DNA of 64,000 bases from Cladobotryum mycophilum (lineage: Eukaryota; Ascomycota; Sordariomycetes; Hypocreales; Hypocreaceae). The notes beneath the pieces were generated by a model. It was not told the DNA's origin. It saw only the letters and a list, made by a program, of their open reading frames with translations, and searched no databases. Where the stretch lies: NCBI GenBank assembly GCA_036429605.1, contig CM071591.1, positions 4,526,001 through 4,590,000 of the forward strand, in the 5' to 3' direction. Shown here piece by piece: positions 48,509-59,502 of the stretch. Made by a program: the position numbers and the translations under genes. Numbering within the stretch: the first letter of the stretch is position 1; each line of letters starts with the position of its first letter.

Positions 48509-48528
48509 TTGCATTGTTGGCCACTCTG
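48509..48528 (-). repeat. hAT right terminal inverted repeat (20 bp)
   Basis: Reverse complement of 47215-47234 without mismatch. Followed directly by the second CACACGGG copy at 48529-48536. Confidence 0.93.
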
Positions 48529-48536
48529 CACACGGG

Positions 48537-51500
48537 GGAGGGAGAGAGAGCCAAGCGAGCGTCTAATCTCAGCGGGTCCTTCGGCCTGTCACATCACACG
48601 CACACACATACATACGCCAGCCCGGATTTCTTAGGCTTGCTCCGGCAATCGCTTATCCTTTCCCCATCTCTTCCTATTCTGCCCCTCCCCCTCCATCCCT
48701 TCCGAGATGATGGTCTCGCTCCTCCAAGGTTAAGTGAGATTTGTGTTTTCAAAAAGTCAAAAAGGAGGTGGGAATTTCTAGGGAATGTCTAAGCTACTAG
48801 TGTAGTAGTGGGATGAACAGGTGATCATCTCTTTTTTTGTGTCTAATCTTCGTTTTACAACGACCCTTGTCTTTGTCCCTCGACAAGGCTATGGAAAGTT
48901 GATGAGGTCCCTATGACACTATGAGAGAGTTTCTGGGATGAGGGGGAAGGACACCGCTCTCGGAGAGCAGGAGGGAATGGTAATGCACTGGGGGCCAACA
49001 GAAAGCCTAGTTTTGAACATGTGTGAATCTACGGCTTTGGACAAGATGAACACACACACACGCGCACACACACACACAGCGAGAGAGAGAGCGAGAGAGA
49101 CAGGAAGAAGAAGAAGAGGAAGAGGGGGCGGGCTTTTGCTTAGCTCCTGGTGACTTGCAGAAAACATGAATATCGAATCAGAGCCGCAGAATGAGGGCGT
49201 CTAGCTGCCGAAGGCTGGTCCCTGTATTGGACGGACGGACAGGGGAGCCGGGCATACGCCCTTGTTTTCCTTTTTTTCTTTTTCGTCTTTGCTTCTTTTT
49301 CTTCCCTTGACCTCTTTTTAACCCGATGGGGGTGGAGAGGGGGGGTGGGTTGAATGTTGGAGGGACCTAACGGCCGTGTGGTGGTGGTGGTCTGTTATAA
49401 CGGTTTGATCTTGCTACTGTGTTGAGAGGTACCGGGTCTAACCAACGTACATACATTACTTGTTGACGTGTTATGTGCCGAATGGCATCTTCAGCTACTT
49501 GCTTGACTTACTCAGACCCCAGACAGTTTAGAGAAAGAAGAAAAAAACAGGGTTGGGTCTGTGTATTGGGTAGTATTTCAAACGCTCCATCCGATAGATA
49601 CCCAAGGGAGAGAGAGTTTTTAAACAGGTTGGCAGTTGGAGGCCAAAAAGAAAAAAGTACCGAGGGGGGTGTGCCGTGACCGTGACCGCCCCTCTCACTC
49701 TCTCTGTCTGTCTGTCTGTCTGTCTGTCTCTATCTCGCACTCCCCCAGTTGAAATGATTTGAATTTAATTTTTTTTTGCCTTGGTTTAGGCACGTGCTGT
49801 AATTTTGGCTTTGATTGAGAATTCTGCCTGGTAGAATCGGTTGATTGTTTTTTCTTTCTTTCTAATTGAGTGCTCAATGGGGTAAAGAAGGCGAGTGGAG
49901 AGTGGAGAGTGGAGAGGGGATGACCCAGTCCCCACGCCTAGAGTAACATGTTGTACTATGTAAATTTTATTTGACTCTTTTTTTTTTTTTTTTTTTTGGT
50001 CTTCTAATAATGGAATTGATAAAGGGGGTTCAAGTAATTCTTCAGAGGTGTGCTAGAAATTTTGGGTCCCTTCCCCTTGTGTAGCATGACACCTGTGGGT
50101 CACCTCGTTGATTGTTACGATGGGGTATAGAGTTTTCTCTCTCTCTGTCTCTTCGTTTTACTTTGCCATGGATGGTTTGAACCCCGTAGGGATGTGTGTG
50201 TACATTGGATACTTTTGATGGCTTATAGTGCCTTGTAGGTACCTAGGCAGAAGATTGGATGGCACAGGCACAGGGTATGATCAGGGCGGTGCGAAGTAGA
50301 TGGTCCGCGTTCTAGTTCTAGTAGAGGACCAGCAGCCCGTTGGTTGATTGGGCCCTGGAACTTGTCCGTCCACCTTGTTTTTTATGCTTTCGGTTGGTGC
50401 CAGATGGAGAGTACCGGTGTGTGCGCGTGGGCTATAGGGGGTATGATTCACATGAGAGGGAAATGTGATGGAGGCGGACGAAGCGAGAGCGAGAGAACGA
50501 GACAGAAAGAGAGGGTTAGGAGAGGGGGAAGGATCCTTTTGCTAGTGGCGGCGTTTACAGACTTGAATAGCGGTGGGTATACATTCAAGGCAAGCCGACA
50601 TGTTGGGAGGAAGAGATGCGAAGCAAGGAGGCGGCGGCGGCGGAGGATGAGGAGACAGAAAGGAAGAGGAGGGGCGTATAGCGGAACAAGGCAGAGCAGA
50701 GGGCCATTGTTGGCAGCGTGCAGACTGGGTCCAAGGCTGTGACTTGTGATGAAGAGTGCAGGAGTGCAGCACTTGGCAGAAGGCAACAGACAGGGACAAC
50801 CTTGAAATGGGATGGGATAGGATGGGCGGCGAGTGAACGGACAAGTGAGAATACACATGCATACATGCATACTTACATACATACAAGAACGAGACAAGGC
50901 GAGACGATACGGAAACGGGCATTGACCGAGAACGGAACCCCGGTCTGGTCGTTTTTTTTCTCCCTTGACGGGAGTGCCCAACGAAAGTGTCGACGCGTAA
51001 CATACAGACGGCGTCTCAGCCGGATCCGTGATACGGCGCGTGCGAATATGCTGCTGCTGCTGCTGCTACCGCTACTTCTGCCGCCGCCGCCGTCGCCCCG
51101 GAAGGTGTGGTCACGGGAGTAAGATGAGAGACGAGGACGCCTTGTTAGGTGTTGGTGTCGTTGAGGTGGATAAACCAAACGAGGATAATGATGCGATGGG
51201 GATGTACTCCCTCCATCCTCCTCATCCTCCACTCGGTGAGGAGAGAGAAAAGATCGACGGGGCAAACATACAGAATGAGGAAGTGGTTATGGCCACCATT
51301 TCTCTTTGGCTTGGCGTTCAACTTTTTGACTATCAAGCGGAGTACCGGGTTTTGCGTCTAGGGTTTGTGCTCTAGAATCTATGAGGGAAGGAAGAATGAG
51401 GCACCAGCGCTGATGATGGTGGTGATGGATGGGGAGGATGATGGCTGGATGGATGGATGGATGGATGGGGAGGATGATGGCTGGATGGATGGATGGATGG

Positions 51501-54500
51501 ATGGGACGCTTTAGGGGGTGAGACATCAATGTAGAGGGACATGTAATTGCACAATGCAGCGGAGAGTACCGAACTCTAAGAAGCCCAGCTGCTTGGGACA
51601 GGAAGATTACCACACTGTCTCTGTCCACGAGGCATGACGAACCTTGAGAGAGAGAGAGACAGAGGGGGAGGAGGGGGAGGGGAGAAAGAGGCGGCGCCAG
51701 GACACCGACAAGCTGGTTCAGGGCACACGGTGAGGCAACAAGATTTCCCGCTTGTCTTGCCCCTTCTTCTTTGTGGGCTAAATCTTGGGGTGTGTTTCCC
51801 TCTCTCTCTTGACTGCTATTAGGACTACTTGCCGGGGGAGGGAGAAACGTTCGGGCTGGTACTCAGAAGGAAGGGGGTTTGGAATGGCGCTGGCTGTGGC
51901 TACAAGCTTTCTATTTGCGGTCAGCCGGGGGGGATATGAGTCGTAGCTTGGGAGGGAGTCGTTGTGTGTCTGACTAGGAAGCGAATGAGTCGGGATTTGG
52001 GCCTTCTTTGGGAGGGGACAATAGAGAGAGTAATGGGAATGATGGAGTAGTAATGGAGTAGTAATGGAGTAGTAGTTGGTTCATAGGCGAGGGCTTTTGC
52101 TGACCGACGGGCGCAGTTGTGATGGTGAATGAATTCGAGACCCAACAATGGAATGAGAAAGGAAGTTCTTCTTTTGGCAATCCGGATTCATGTGTGTGTG
52201 TGTGTCACTTCTTATTCAAGCTACGGGAAGATGCCGTCTGTAGTGTGTGTGTCTGTGTGAGTGATTGTGCGTGTGTCCGTGTGTCCGTGTCTTTTTTGCG
52301 CTTTAGGCTTTGTTTTCTGTTGTTTCACATTTTTCATGTTGGTGGTGATGATTATTATAGATGATTTATAGATGATAGTGATGATGATGACGATGATGAC
52401 AGTGGTGGTTGATTGAAGCTCTGGCATCTGACTTTGCTAACCAGGGTACGCATGCAAGGAGGAGCGGCTGCATGCATCGTCTACTCATAACGTGACTTTC
52501 CGCATCCAACAGCCTTTTTTTTTTTTTTGCAATGTCTCGGCCAGAGAGAGACTGAGACCGAGACTGAAAAGGAGAGACAATGTGGGATGGAGTTGAAAAA
52601 GAAACGTCAATAGGAATGAGTGAATGACTGGGAACAGAACAAAGGGATGAACATGATGCATGCGTGTGCATGTCTAAGTCAATGTTAAGGGAGAGACGGA
52701 GGGAGGGAGAGAGCTGAGTGCTGGGGGGGCTGTGGTGACGGGCATGGTAAATTCGCACATGGAGCATTTCTGCATCTGGAACAAGACTGTACTTGATTTA
52801 CTTGCTTCTAGGGGATGCTAAGTGATGTTTTTGGTGATGTAGAAGCGCTGGAATGGAGTTTGATAACTAATGCCTTGGACGAAATTCAAACGCAACCCCC
52901 CTCTCTCCCTCCCCCGTCTCCCCTCTCCTAACACTTTGCCCTTTTGTTCAATTTATTATTACTATTATTATTTAGCATTTCTATATTTGAAAATGAAAAT
53001 GAAGAAAGGGATGTTGTAAATACAATGACTTGCTCTAATGGGCAAGTCTCCTTTCGTCCCTCTCTTCTCTCTGTCGCCGGATTGGGTGTTGGCGTGCTTG
53101 TAGTAAAAAAAAAAACCAATACTCCTTCCTAATAATACTCCTGTGACAACTTCCCTCTCTACCAAGTTTTTCCCTTCGTCATCCTCGTGGCGAAAATCTA
53201 AACTCTCTTCTTTTGCCCACTTTCTCCCCCTTTGTGTCATTACGACCCTGGCAATCTTGGGAAATCCGGGGAAGGAAGAAGAAGAAGAAGAAGAAGCACA
53301 TGATTGCCACATTTGGATTTACGAGCATTATTTTGCTGCTTCTTGTTCGTCCTGGGCGGCCTCCCTCCCTCGGAAAACCTTCAGAGTTGCAGCCGATCCC
53401 CTCTCCTCCCACCGGATCCGTACGAAACCCACAGCGGAACCAGAGTCTCGGTGCCCAGCCCCAAGATCCAAGGCGAAAACAAGGACCACGAGGCGCAAGG
53501 TCGAGGAATGGAGATGACGTTCCCCTTTCTCTCTTCCTCGTCCTCTTCCCTGATTAATCCCGCGGAGAGAGAAAGAGAGAGAGCTAATGTCCCATTTTGA
53601 AATAGGGGAGTCTGTCAAGTAAAAAAAAAAAAAGAGTCTACGACTAAACGCTTCTGCCGCTTTGCCACTTCGAGATCCGTCTTTAAACTTTTCCAAGAAA
53701 CCTGCATCTCCATTCAGCTTGTTTACGAATGCCATCTCGGCCTAACCCGTGATATCCGAAAGTGACGGCGGCCGACGAGCGAGAGGGAGCCCATCCAAGT
53801 TTCCTTGACCCGTGCATCGAGAAGCCACCCTCCCCAAGGAGTTCGAGGCGCAAGCTGTGGCGAATGAAGATTACCATTTCCGTCAAAGGAGGGCCCTGAT
53901 AATTCATGACAAGCGGCGGATGCTACTCTCCCGAAGTCATGCCAACTACCTACCCTTTGCTAATGCTGCCATGAGCTCTTGTTGGTGGAAAACAATCCCC
54001 CTGTCAGGCTGAACTTGGCTTGAAAGGTTAATTTGGGAGCTGCAACCCAACAAGGAAATATGAATCTGGTAAGTTCTGGGCAACCCGGGAAATAAGACAC
54101 TGACATACTGCAGTGTAGCACCCTGTCATACTTTCGGGATATCGCGATCTCCTTGGAAATACCGGACAAGAATCAAGATCGGGGATTCTCGATGCCCAAC
54201 ACCTCGTCCACGCAGTGCCCATGTGATCGCCGTGAAGCTGAAAAAGAGAGTTTTTGCTGTACCGCAGGAGAAGAGAATACTTGGCATCATGGGCCTAGAA
54301 AAGGCTAGAACGTGGTATTCTCAGCTTTTTTCTTTTACTCCGCGACATCAACGTCGCTACACCACCGCGAATCTCGGATAGACCGCGCGTCTTCCATTCC
54401 TATGTTGTAACATCCCCCCATTGCTACTGCTCATGTCAGCAGTAAACTTGCCAAAATGTCGAGAACTCAGCTCCGAGGAGAACTCTTCTGCTCCGGCCAA

Positions 54501-55471
54501 ATACCGAACAAGAACAACTTGTCATGGTCAGCAGACATCCCTTGACGATGAAGCAAAGCGATCCAATAATCGGGCTGCCTCTGCATCTCGGAAAGTTGCC
54601 GTGACCAAGATTTTGGTAGACATCGTAGTCATACCGTCCCACTATCCATGTCTCTGTTACGAGCAAGTGTATCCAACTCCATTTCCACGGTTGGCTGTTG
54701 GATCGTGGTTTCGCCCGTCTTACTGTGGCGTTGTAGGCTTGAAGTACTATGAATAGATGGCTCCTGTAGGACTTGCAGAGGCGTGACCATGATTCGTGTG
54801 CGGGAATGTGAATGACTCTTCAGGTGGTCGATAGAAGGGGCAAAATACAATAGTCCTAGGGGCGATACTGGTATCACCGACTAGTCGGGGAAGCCAGGGT
54901 GCGAATTAGAAAAGATTCAAGCAGCTGAGGGATACCGGCTTCTCGATTTGAGCTGAGTCGACGTTCCGAAGTACACCCCCGTCACTTTGAGTACTTGGTA
55001 ATTCCTCTAGATTCCCCCTTCAGCGAGACTACCGTTGCCTTGGTTGACGCTATGTGTAGGGAGAGCGAGGTTGGGCAACATCAGAGAGGACGTCTTCTAT
55101 CAGAACCATGTTGGGATGATACGGGCAATGAACATGTCCATTCAAGGGACTTGATGAAAAAGAGACTGGTTTTTAGGTGTGTAATGAATTGATTGGTTTA
55201 GTTTACATTAATTAATACAACTGGTCCATCGACTGTGATTGTCTCCCCGTGTTCCTATTATCGACAGCAATACGTGCAGCAACTTGTTTCCCCTGTCCTG
55301 TCCTATGGTGATGTGTCCGACTCTATAACTTCACATCCAGAATCCTTCTATACATTAAGCACCCTGTGCATATTATCATCTCGCCAAGGGAAGAAAAGAA
55401 AAGAAAAGAAAGGAAAAGAAAAGAAAGACATCATTCCATCAGATCTGAACTCATAGTGCCACATATTGGCA
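48537..55471. other. Gene-free, simple-repeat-rich tract
   Basis: About 7 kb of purine/pyrimidine tracts and microsatellites: CA near 49052-49077, TGTC near 49705-49730, poly-T 49978-49998, CTG near 51050-51066, GT near 52192-52203, GAA near 53276-53296. No frame has a recognisable protein. The last part is probably the 3' flank of the F-box gene. Confidence 0.45.
51427..51506. repeat. 36-bp tandem duplication with nested GGAT repeats
   Basis: A 36-bp unit (starting GGGGAGGATGATGGCTGGAT at 51431 and again at 51467) occurs twice in tandem. Each copy ends with a run of GGAT units. It is a typical slippage minisatellite. Confidence 0.85.
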
Positions 55472-57099
55472 TCACTGTCTCTCTATAGGGATTACTGTGA
55501 ACTCGTATGGCTGCTCCTCCTCCTCACACCATTCCGGTGCAACAAGACTCAAGATTCCCTCATAATGCGTTGTTGATAGCTTCATGAGCTCTAGGGGGTG
55601 ATCTGGATCAATCATATGCCGCAGGGCGACGAAGACTTCAATGATGCCCCTCATGACCCCCTTTCTGAAACCCGTTGAGGTTCCTCGTAGCCGTGGACTA
55701 TCGGAGATTTGATGCATATTTTGAGAGATATGGTCTGCATGTTCGGGAATCTAGCGAGGATGCGCAAGAACTCAACCGGCACTTGGTCATCTACGACGAT
55801 ATCAAGCTCTAGGTTTTCCAAGAGGGTCAACTTGCTCTGCATTTCTTTCAGAGTGCCGAGGCTGATGTCGGGAAGAGATTCGTCGTAGTCGAAACGCTGC
55901 GGGTAGCGAAAGTCCACCGTCTTCAGCGAGTCTGCGTGCCTGAGGATGGCGTCAACGGGGAATTTGTGGATATCGACTATCAGGCTCAGCTTCTTCAGGT
56001 TGCAGGCTCGGGTCTTGATGATGGAGTGCAACAGTTGTAGGCCTTGTTGCCTTTCGTAGTCAACGGATGCATCGTTGTCGATGGTGAGGCTGTTCAACTT
56101 GGAGAAGTTGGCCTGGTTAATGGTGACGAGAAATCTGTACAGGTTTATGGAGAAGAGCTTCAACTCCAAGATTGGTGTCCCCACGGACCATTCCTGAATA
56201 TGTTCTTCTGGATCGGTCCAGTCACTGTCTTCGAGGCGTAAAGAGACGAGTGACCTTCTGCACTCAGCGGTAGTATAGCCAACGACAATCTTGTTCATCA
56301 GATTCCCTAATGAAAACTCAACCATCTGTGTTGCCCCATACAAGAAATCCGCCAAGTCTCTCATGACGGGCATTGGACGTGTCAGATCCGCCTCGATTTT
56401 CAGCGATTCGATTAGCCGTGGGTTGATACCCTCTAGATAGAATGGTCGTCGTATCGTGCCATCGTTCAGCTCGTCGAGGCGCATTCTCTCAAAATGAAGC
56501 TTAGTATCATCGGCAATCATTCGATCGACATTAAGCAGGGTGGATGGTTTATAACCAGGAGGCTTGGTCAAGGTACAAACGCGCCATCTGTAGGGAGGAG
56601 ACGACTGGTCAGTTAACTGATCTCAGCTGTCAACGGGGCAAGATACATACGTGACACTAATAAGTCGGTCCACGCTGGCAATCAGCTGCTCAACTCGGTG
56701 CGGTTGCACGGTATCTCCGAGTTTGACATGCCTTGTGAACCGAAAGATGTTGCCCCTCGAGTTAGAGTAGTAGTCGAATGCATTCAGACCTCCAATATCA
56801 GGCTTCAGTGTGAGGTCTACTGTTTCGTAGATAAAAGGTGTAGCGATGTCGTAGAATCGCCGGCATGTGAGGCGCAACGACAGCCAGTCGTTGCTACGAA
56901 GCTTCAAAACGTCAGAGAAATGTTGCAGAGATGGGTATGGTCTGGATGGGTGTCTTACATTCTTAAGAATCTTTCTTTTTAACTCAGACGGGAGTCTGGT
57001 CAGTGGTGATTCTTCTGTCATCGCTGTCTCCTGACTGGACGACACAGATGCAGTCTGCGCTGAGTCCTCTATATTTGGCGCACCTATGATGAAGGCCAT
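55472..57099 (-). CDS. F-box protein, probable SCF substrate adaptor, frameshifted
   Basis: Likely SCF ubiquitin-ligase receptor. Exons 57099-56959, 56901-56651 and 56587 onward. After 34 disordered residues an F-box spans about 35-75. It reads LPSELKRKILKN, then LRSNDWLSLRLTCRRFYDIATPFIYE once the 57-bp intron 56902-56958 (GTAAGA, CTGAC branch, GAAG acceptor) is removed. The second intron is 56588-56650. The rest looks like irregular leucine-rich repeats (LIESLKIEADL, LKKLSLIVDI, LLENLELDIVVDD, MQTISLKICI). The frame ends at TGA 55651-55653, giving 442 residues. A further 60 protein-like residues (GIIEVFVALRHMIDPDHP to FTVIPIERQ, stop at 55472) lie one frame away right after a G5 run at 55656-55660. 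One extra G would join them. This is either an assembly error, a real frameshift or a small intron I missed. Substrate unknown. Confidence 0.75.
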
Positions 57100-58392
57100 C
57101 GAGCTTGGGAAATATCCAATGTAGAATGCGTAGAGAAAGATGTTTTGTTGTCTTTGGACCGAAAGATTTGCTTGCGTGAGGTTTGACAAGTTGAAATTGG
57201 GAGATAAAGGGGGAATACGGGAGAAAATTCTTTTAGCAGTCCCTGGCAGCTGTTGACATTCGTTGACAACAAGTGACGCGGCAAACAGACGCATAGCTGC
57301 CCTCAAAACAAACGGAAACCAGAAGATTCTTTAGAGAAAGGACAGACGGAAAAAATAGGAATTACTGGAGAACTGTGCACAAAGTCTGGTACCTTTGATG
57401 TGCATCCGACTTGTCAACCTCGAAGATGAAGACTTATAAATTCTTTCAAGGAGCCCTTTCTCTCGGGGGGAGCATGTTTTATATTCACCACACGCCTGAG
57501 TTTTAAATAGGCATTGGAGTAATATCTATATATTATTGTGATGGAGTGGAAAGCATCTCTATCGCTAATCAGAGACGTATTGACGATGGCTAGGAGGGCA
57601 TTGTGACATGGAGGATTAATAGGCTATTCGAATGACATGTTCTCTCAATACACTCGACAGTTTATGCGTGACAATAAATAGAATAATAGCAATACAGGGA
57701 AACAATAGCCTGAATTACCTGCACCCTGACCTATTCTCAACATCGGACGACCATTCTGTGAGCCGCCTCAATACATGCACGCAGCCGTTTGGCAGCTCCA
57801 GCTAAACCCATTGAGAAAATAATACAAAGAGATTGCCGGTAGTTGTTACAGAGCCTTTAGAGCTCGCTAGTTCCACATAGCGATGTGCCATCGAGGGAAG
57901 ATGTTATGCTGGTAACGCCAATAGGGAGGTATAGCAATGTTACTTGATCAACACTTCAACTGCAAAGGATTTGGCCTGAAGGATAGTACCATGAGATCGA
58001 GAAGATGGACTTGATTAAATGGTTTAGAATGTATCTATAGTTCTAGCGAACTCTTCATCTTCGACACCCCTTTATAGCTCCCTGAGATGATGAATGCCTC
58101 GACCTAGTGATGGACATGAATGCATCCAGGTTGAAGTGGAGTATCAGAACTGAATTCTTTGAGCCTACGTAAAGTGAACTGTTAACCGAAATATACAATG
58201 AACAGGGCATCTGTAAAAAAAAGGTTGTTGCCTTAGGCGGCTGTGGCCTGTAGGATGCCTTTGTTTGGCTACTTCCTCGTCACCGACCAAAGGGACTCTG
58301 CTAGCTTTCTCACAAAGCACCTACAGATACCTTCAACTCAAAGAGACCTTACAACAGACAATTCATCATTAACATATTCACAGTCTCTTGCA
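57100..58392. other. Intergenic, AT-richer
   Basis: Divergent upstream region between the F-box gene (-) and the 177-residue gene (+). The F-box frame stays open to an ATG at 57306, but the added N-terminus looks untranslated. The sequence between 57300 and 58390 shows no coding pattern. Confidence 0.5.
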
Positions 58393-59026
58393 ATGGCGCC
58401 CTGGAATCGAAAAGGACTCGGCTTCCTTACTGGCATTTTGCCAGCGTCCAGGAAGAAAGGTATGCACATCTTTTCGTCGCCTTGGGCCACTCCTTCTTGC
58501 ATCACAAAGCACTTTGTACAAACGGGACAGCATACTCACTGATCATCATCTTTACTTAGCTGCCAATGCGGCCTCGTGGTCTCCTCAGCCCATCATGCAG
58601 AGGTTCCATCGCTTCTTGGGTCTCGCCCAGCAGGCCCCAGACTGGTACCCAGCACGACTACGAGAAGAGCTGGCCGAGAGACGGGAGGCAAAGAGGAGAA
58701 TCGATAAGCTGAGCGAGACGGCAGACATCTTCTACATCATTAGTCGCTCGCACTATGACGGGCACCCGGTGCGGTCTTTGCCCCCTTTCAGATTCCGCCA
58801 TGTTTTCGTCTATGGGTACATTGTGCCCAAGCTCTCGTCGAGATTCCTGTTCTATCGCACGGCTGCATATTTCTGTGGCTGCCGAAACATCAAATCCGTT
58901 CGCGAAGTCGTCAACCCGGCCAAGGACCATAAACTGGAGCAGGTGGCATCCCGCAACGAGGTTGACCGCGATACCTTCCTGCGTGTCTGTCGCCGTCTCA
59001 GGCGCGTTTGGGTCTTCTTCCCATAG
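58393..59026 (+). CDS. Hypothetical basic protein, unknown
   Basis: Exon 1 58393-58459 and exon 2 58560-59026, joined across a 100-bp intron (GTATGC donor, TTTACTTAG acceptor), give 177 residues. The phase fits (Gly/Ala codon split after one base). The N-terminus MAPWNRKGLGFLTGILPASR is basic and amphipathic and could be a mitochondrial presequence. Then comes a helical, Arg-rich stretch (ARLREELAERREAKRRIDKL). A compact hydrophobic/aromatic part follows (ADIFYIISRSHYDG, FRFRHVFVYGYIVPKLSSRFLFYRTAAYFCG), and then a basic end (FLRVCRRLRRVWVFFP). I recognise no family. It is too aromatic and regular to be chance, but no catalytic motif is visible. Confidence 0.65.
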
Positions 59027-59502
59027 GTCACCAAACAGTTGCAAAAGCTGAAGGGCGGGGGTGTGTTTGGAGCGGGGGTGGGAGACCGGGGCCAAATCAG
59101 GCTCGTTATATTAATTAAGGCTGTCGGCTGGAGGCGTGCTGTTCAATCATGTCGAGTACCTGTCACTCGCGTCACAGCACCACGGCTACGCGCACGCTTT
59201 TGCTTTATTTTGATTGGAATCACGCGCTGTTACTCGGCTGCCAATGAGAGAAGAGGCAACAATTCTTCTCCGCTTCCTGCGGGAGGCCAACCGAGGAATT
59301 TCGCCTTGGAATCACGCCCCGGACTTGTTGTTTCCACAATGCGCTCAATTCTGAGATACGTTTGAAAGGGAAGTATATAGAAGGGATCAAGGAATTGATC
59401 GGTTGAGAGGTTTAACACACATATCACCCTCTTCACCTTTGCAGTATTCAGTTCCCAAGTTCATCACCAATATCTTTATTTTTGTCATTTTATCCATCCA
59501 CC
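59027..59502 (+). promoter_or_regulatory. Upstream region of the kinase-HAD-PRTase gene
   Basis: About 480 bp between a stop and the next ATG on the same strand. CT-rich leader from 59415 to 59500. The ATG at 59503 sits in a CACC context that favours initiation. A TATATA-like AGTATATAGAA lies at 59371-59381. Confidence 0.45.

Larger units (their letters stand above)
47215..48528 (+). mobile_element. hAT-type DNA transposon relic (1314 bp)
   Basis: Both ends carry the same 20-bp terminal inverted repeat, CAGAGTGGCCAACAATGCAA. The element is flanked directly by CACACGGG on each side (47207-47214 and 48529-48536), a perfect 8-bp target duplication. An 8-bp duplication with short TIRs beginning CAG is the hallmark of hAT elements. 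The inside is far more AT-rich than the flanks. Multiple subterminal copies of TCAATTCAAT/ATTGAATTGA lie within about 130 bp of each end (near 47250-47350 and 48410-48510), as expected for transposase-binding sites. It encodes only the damaged N-terminal part of a transposase, so it is a deleted, non-autonomous copy. Intact TIRs and TSD suggest the insertion is not very old. Confidence 0.9.

Noticed and set aside
48900..52800. Strand purine/pyrimidine skew suggesting a hidden promoter
   Set aside because: Purine and pyrimidine tracts alternate on the same strand, so no consistent skew or gene orientation can be inferred.
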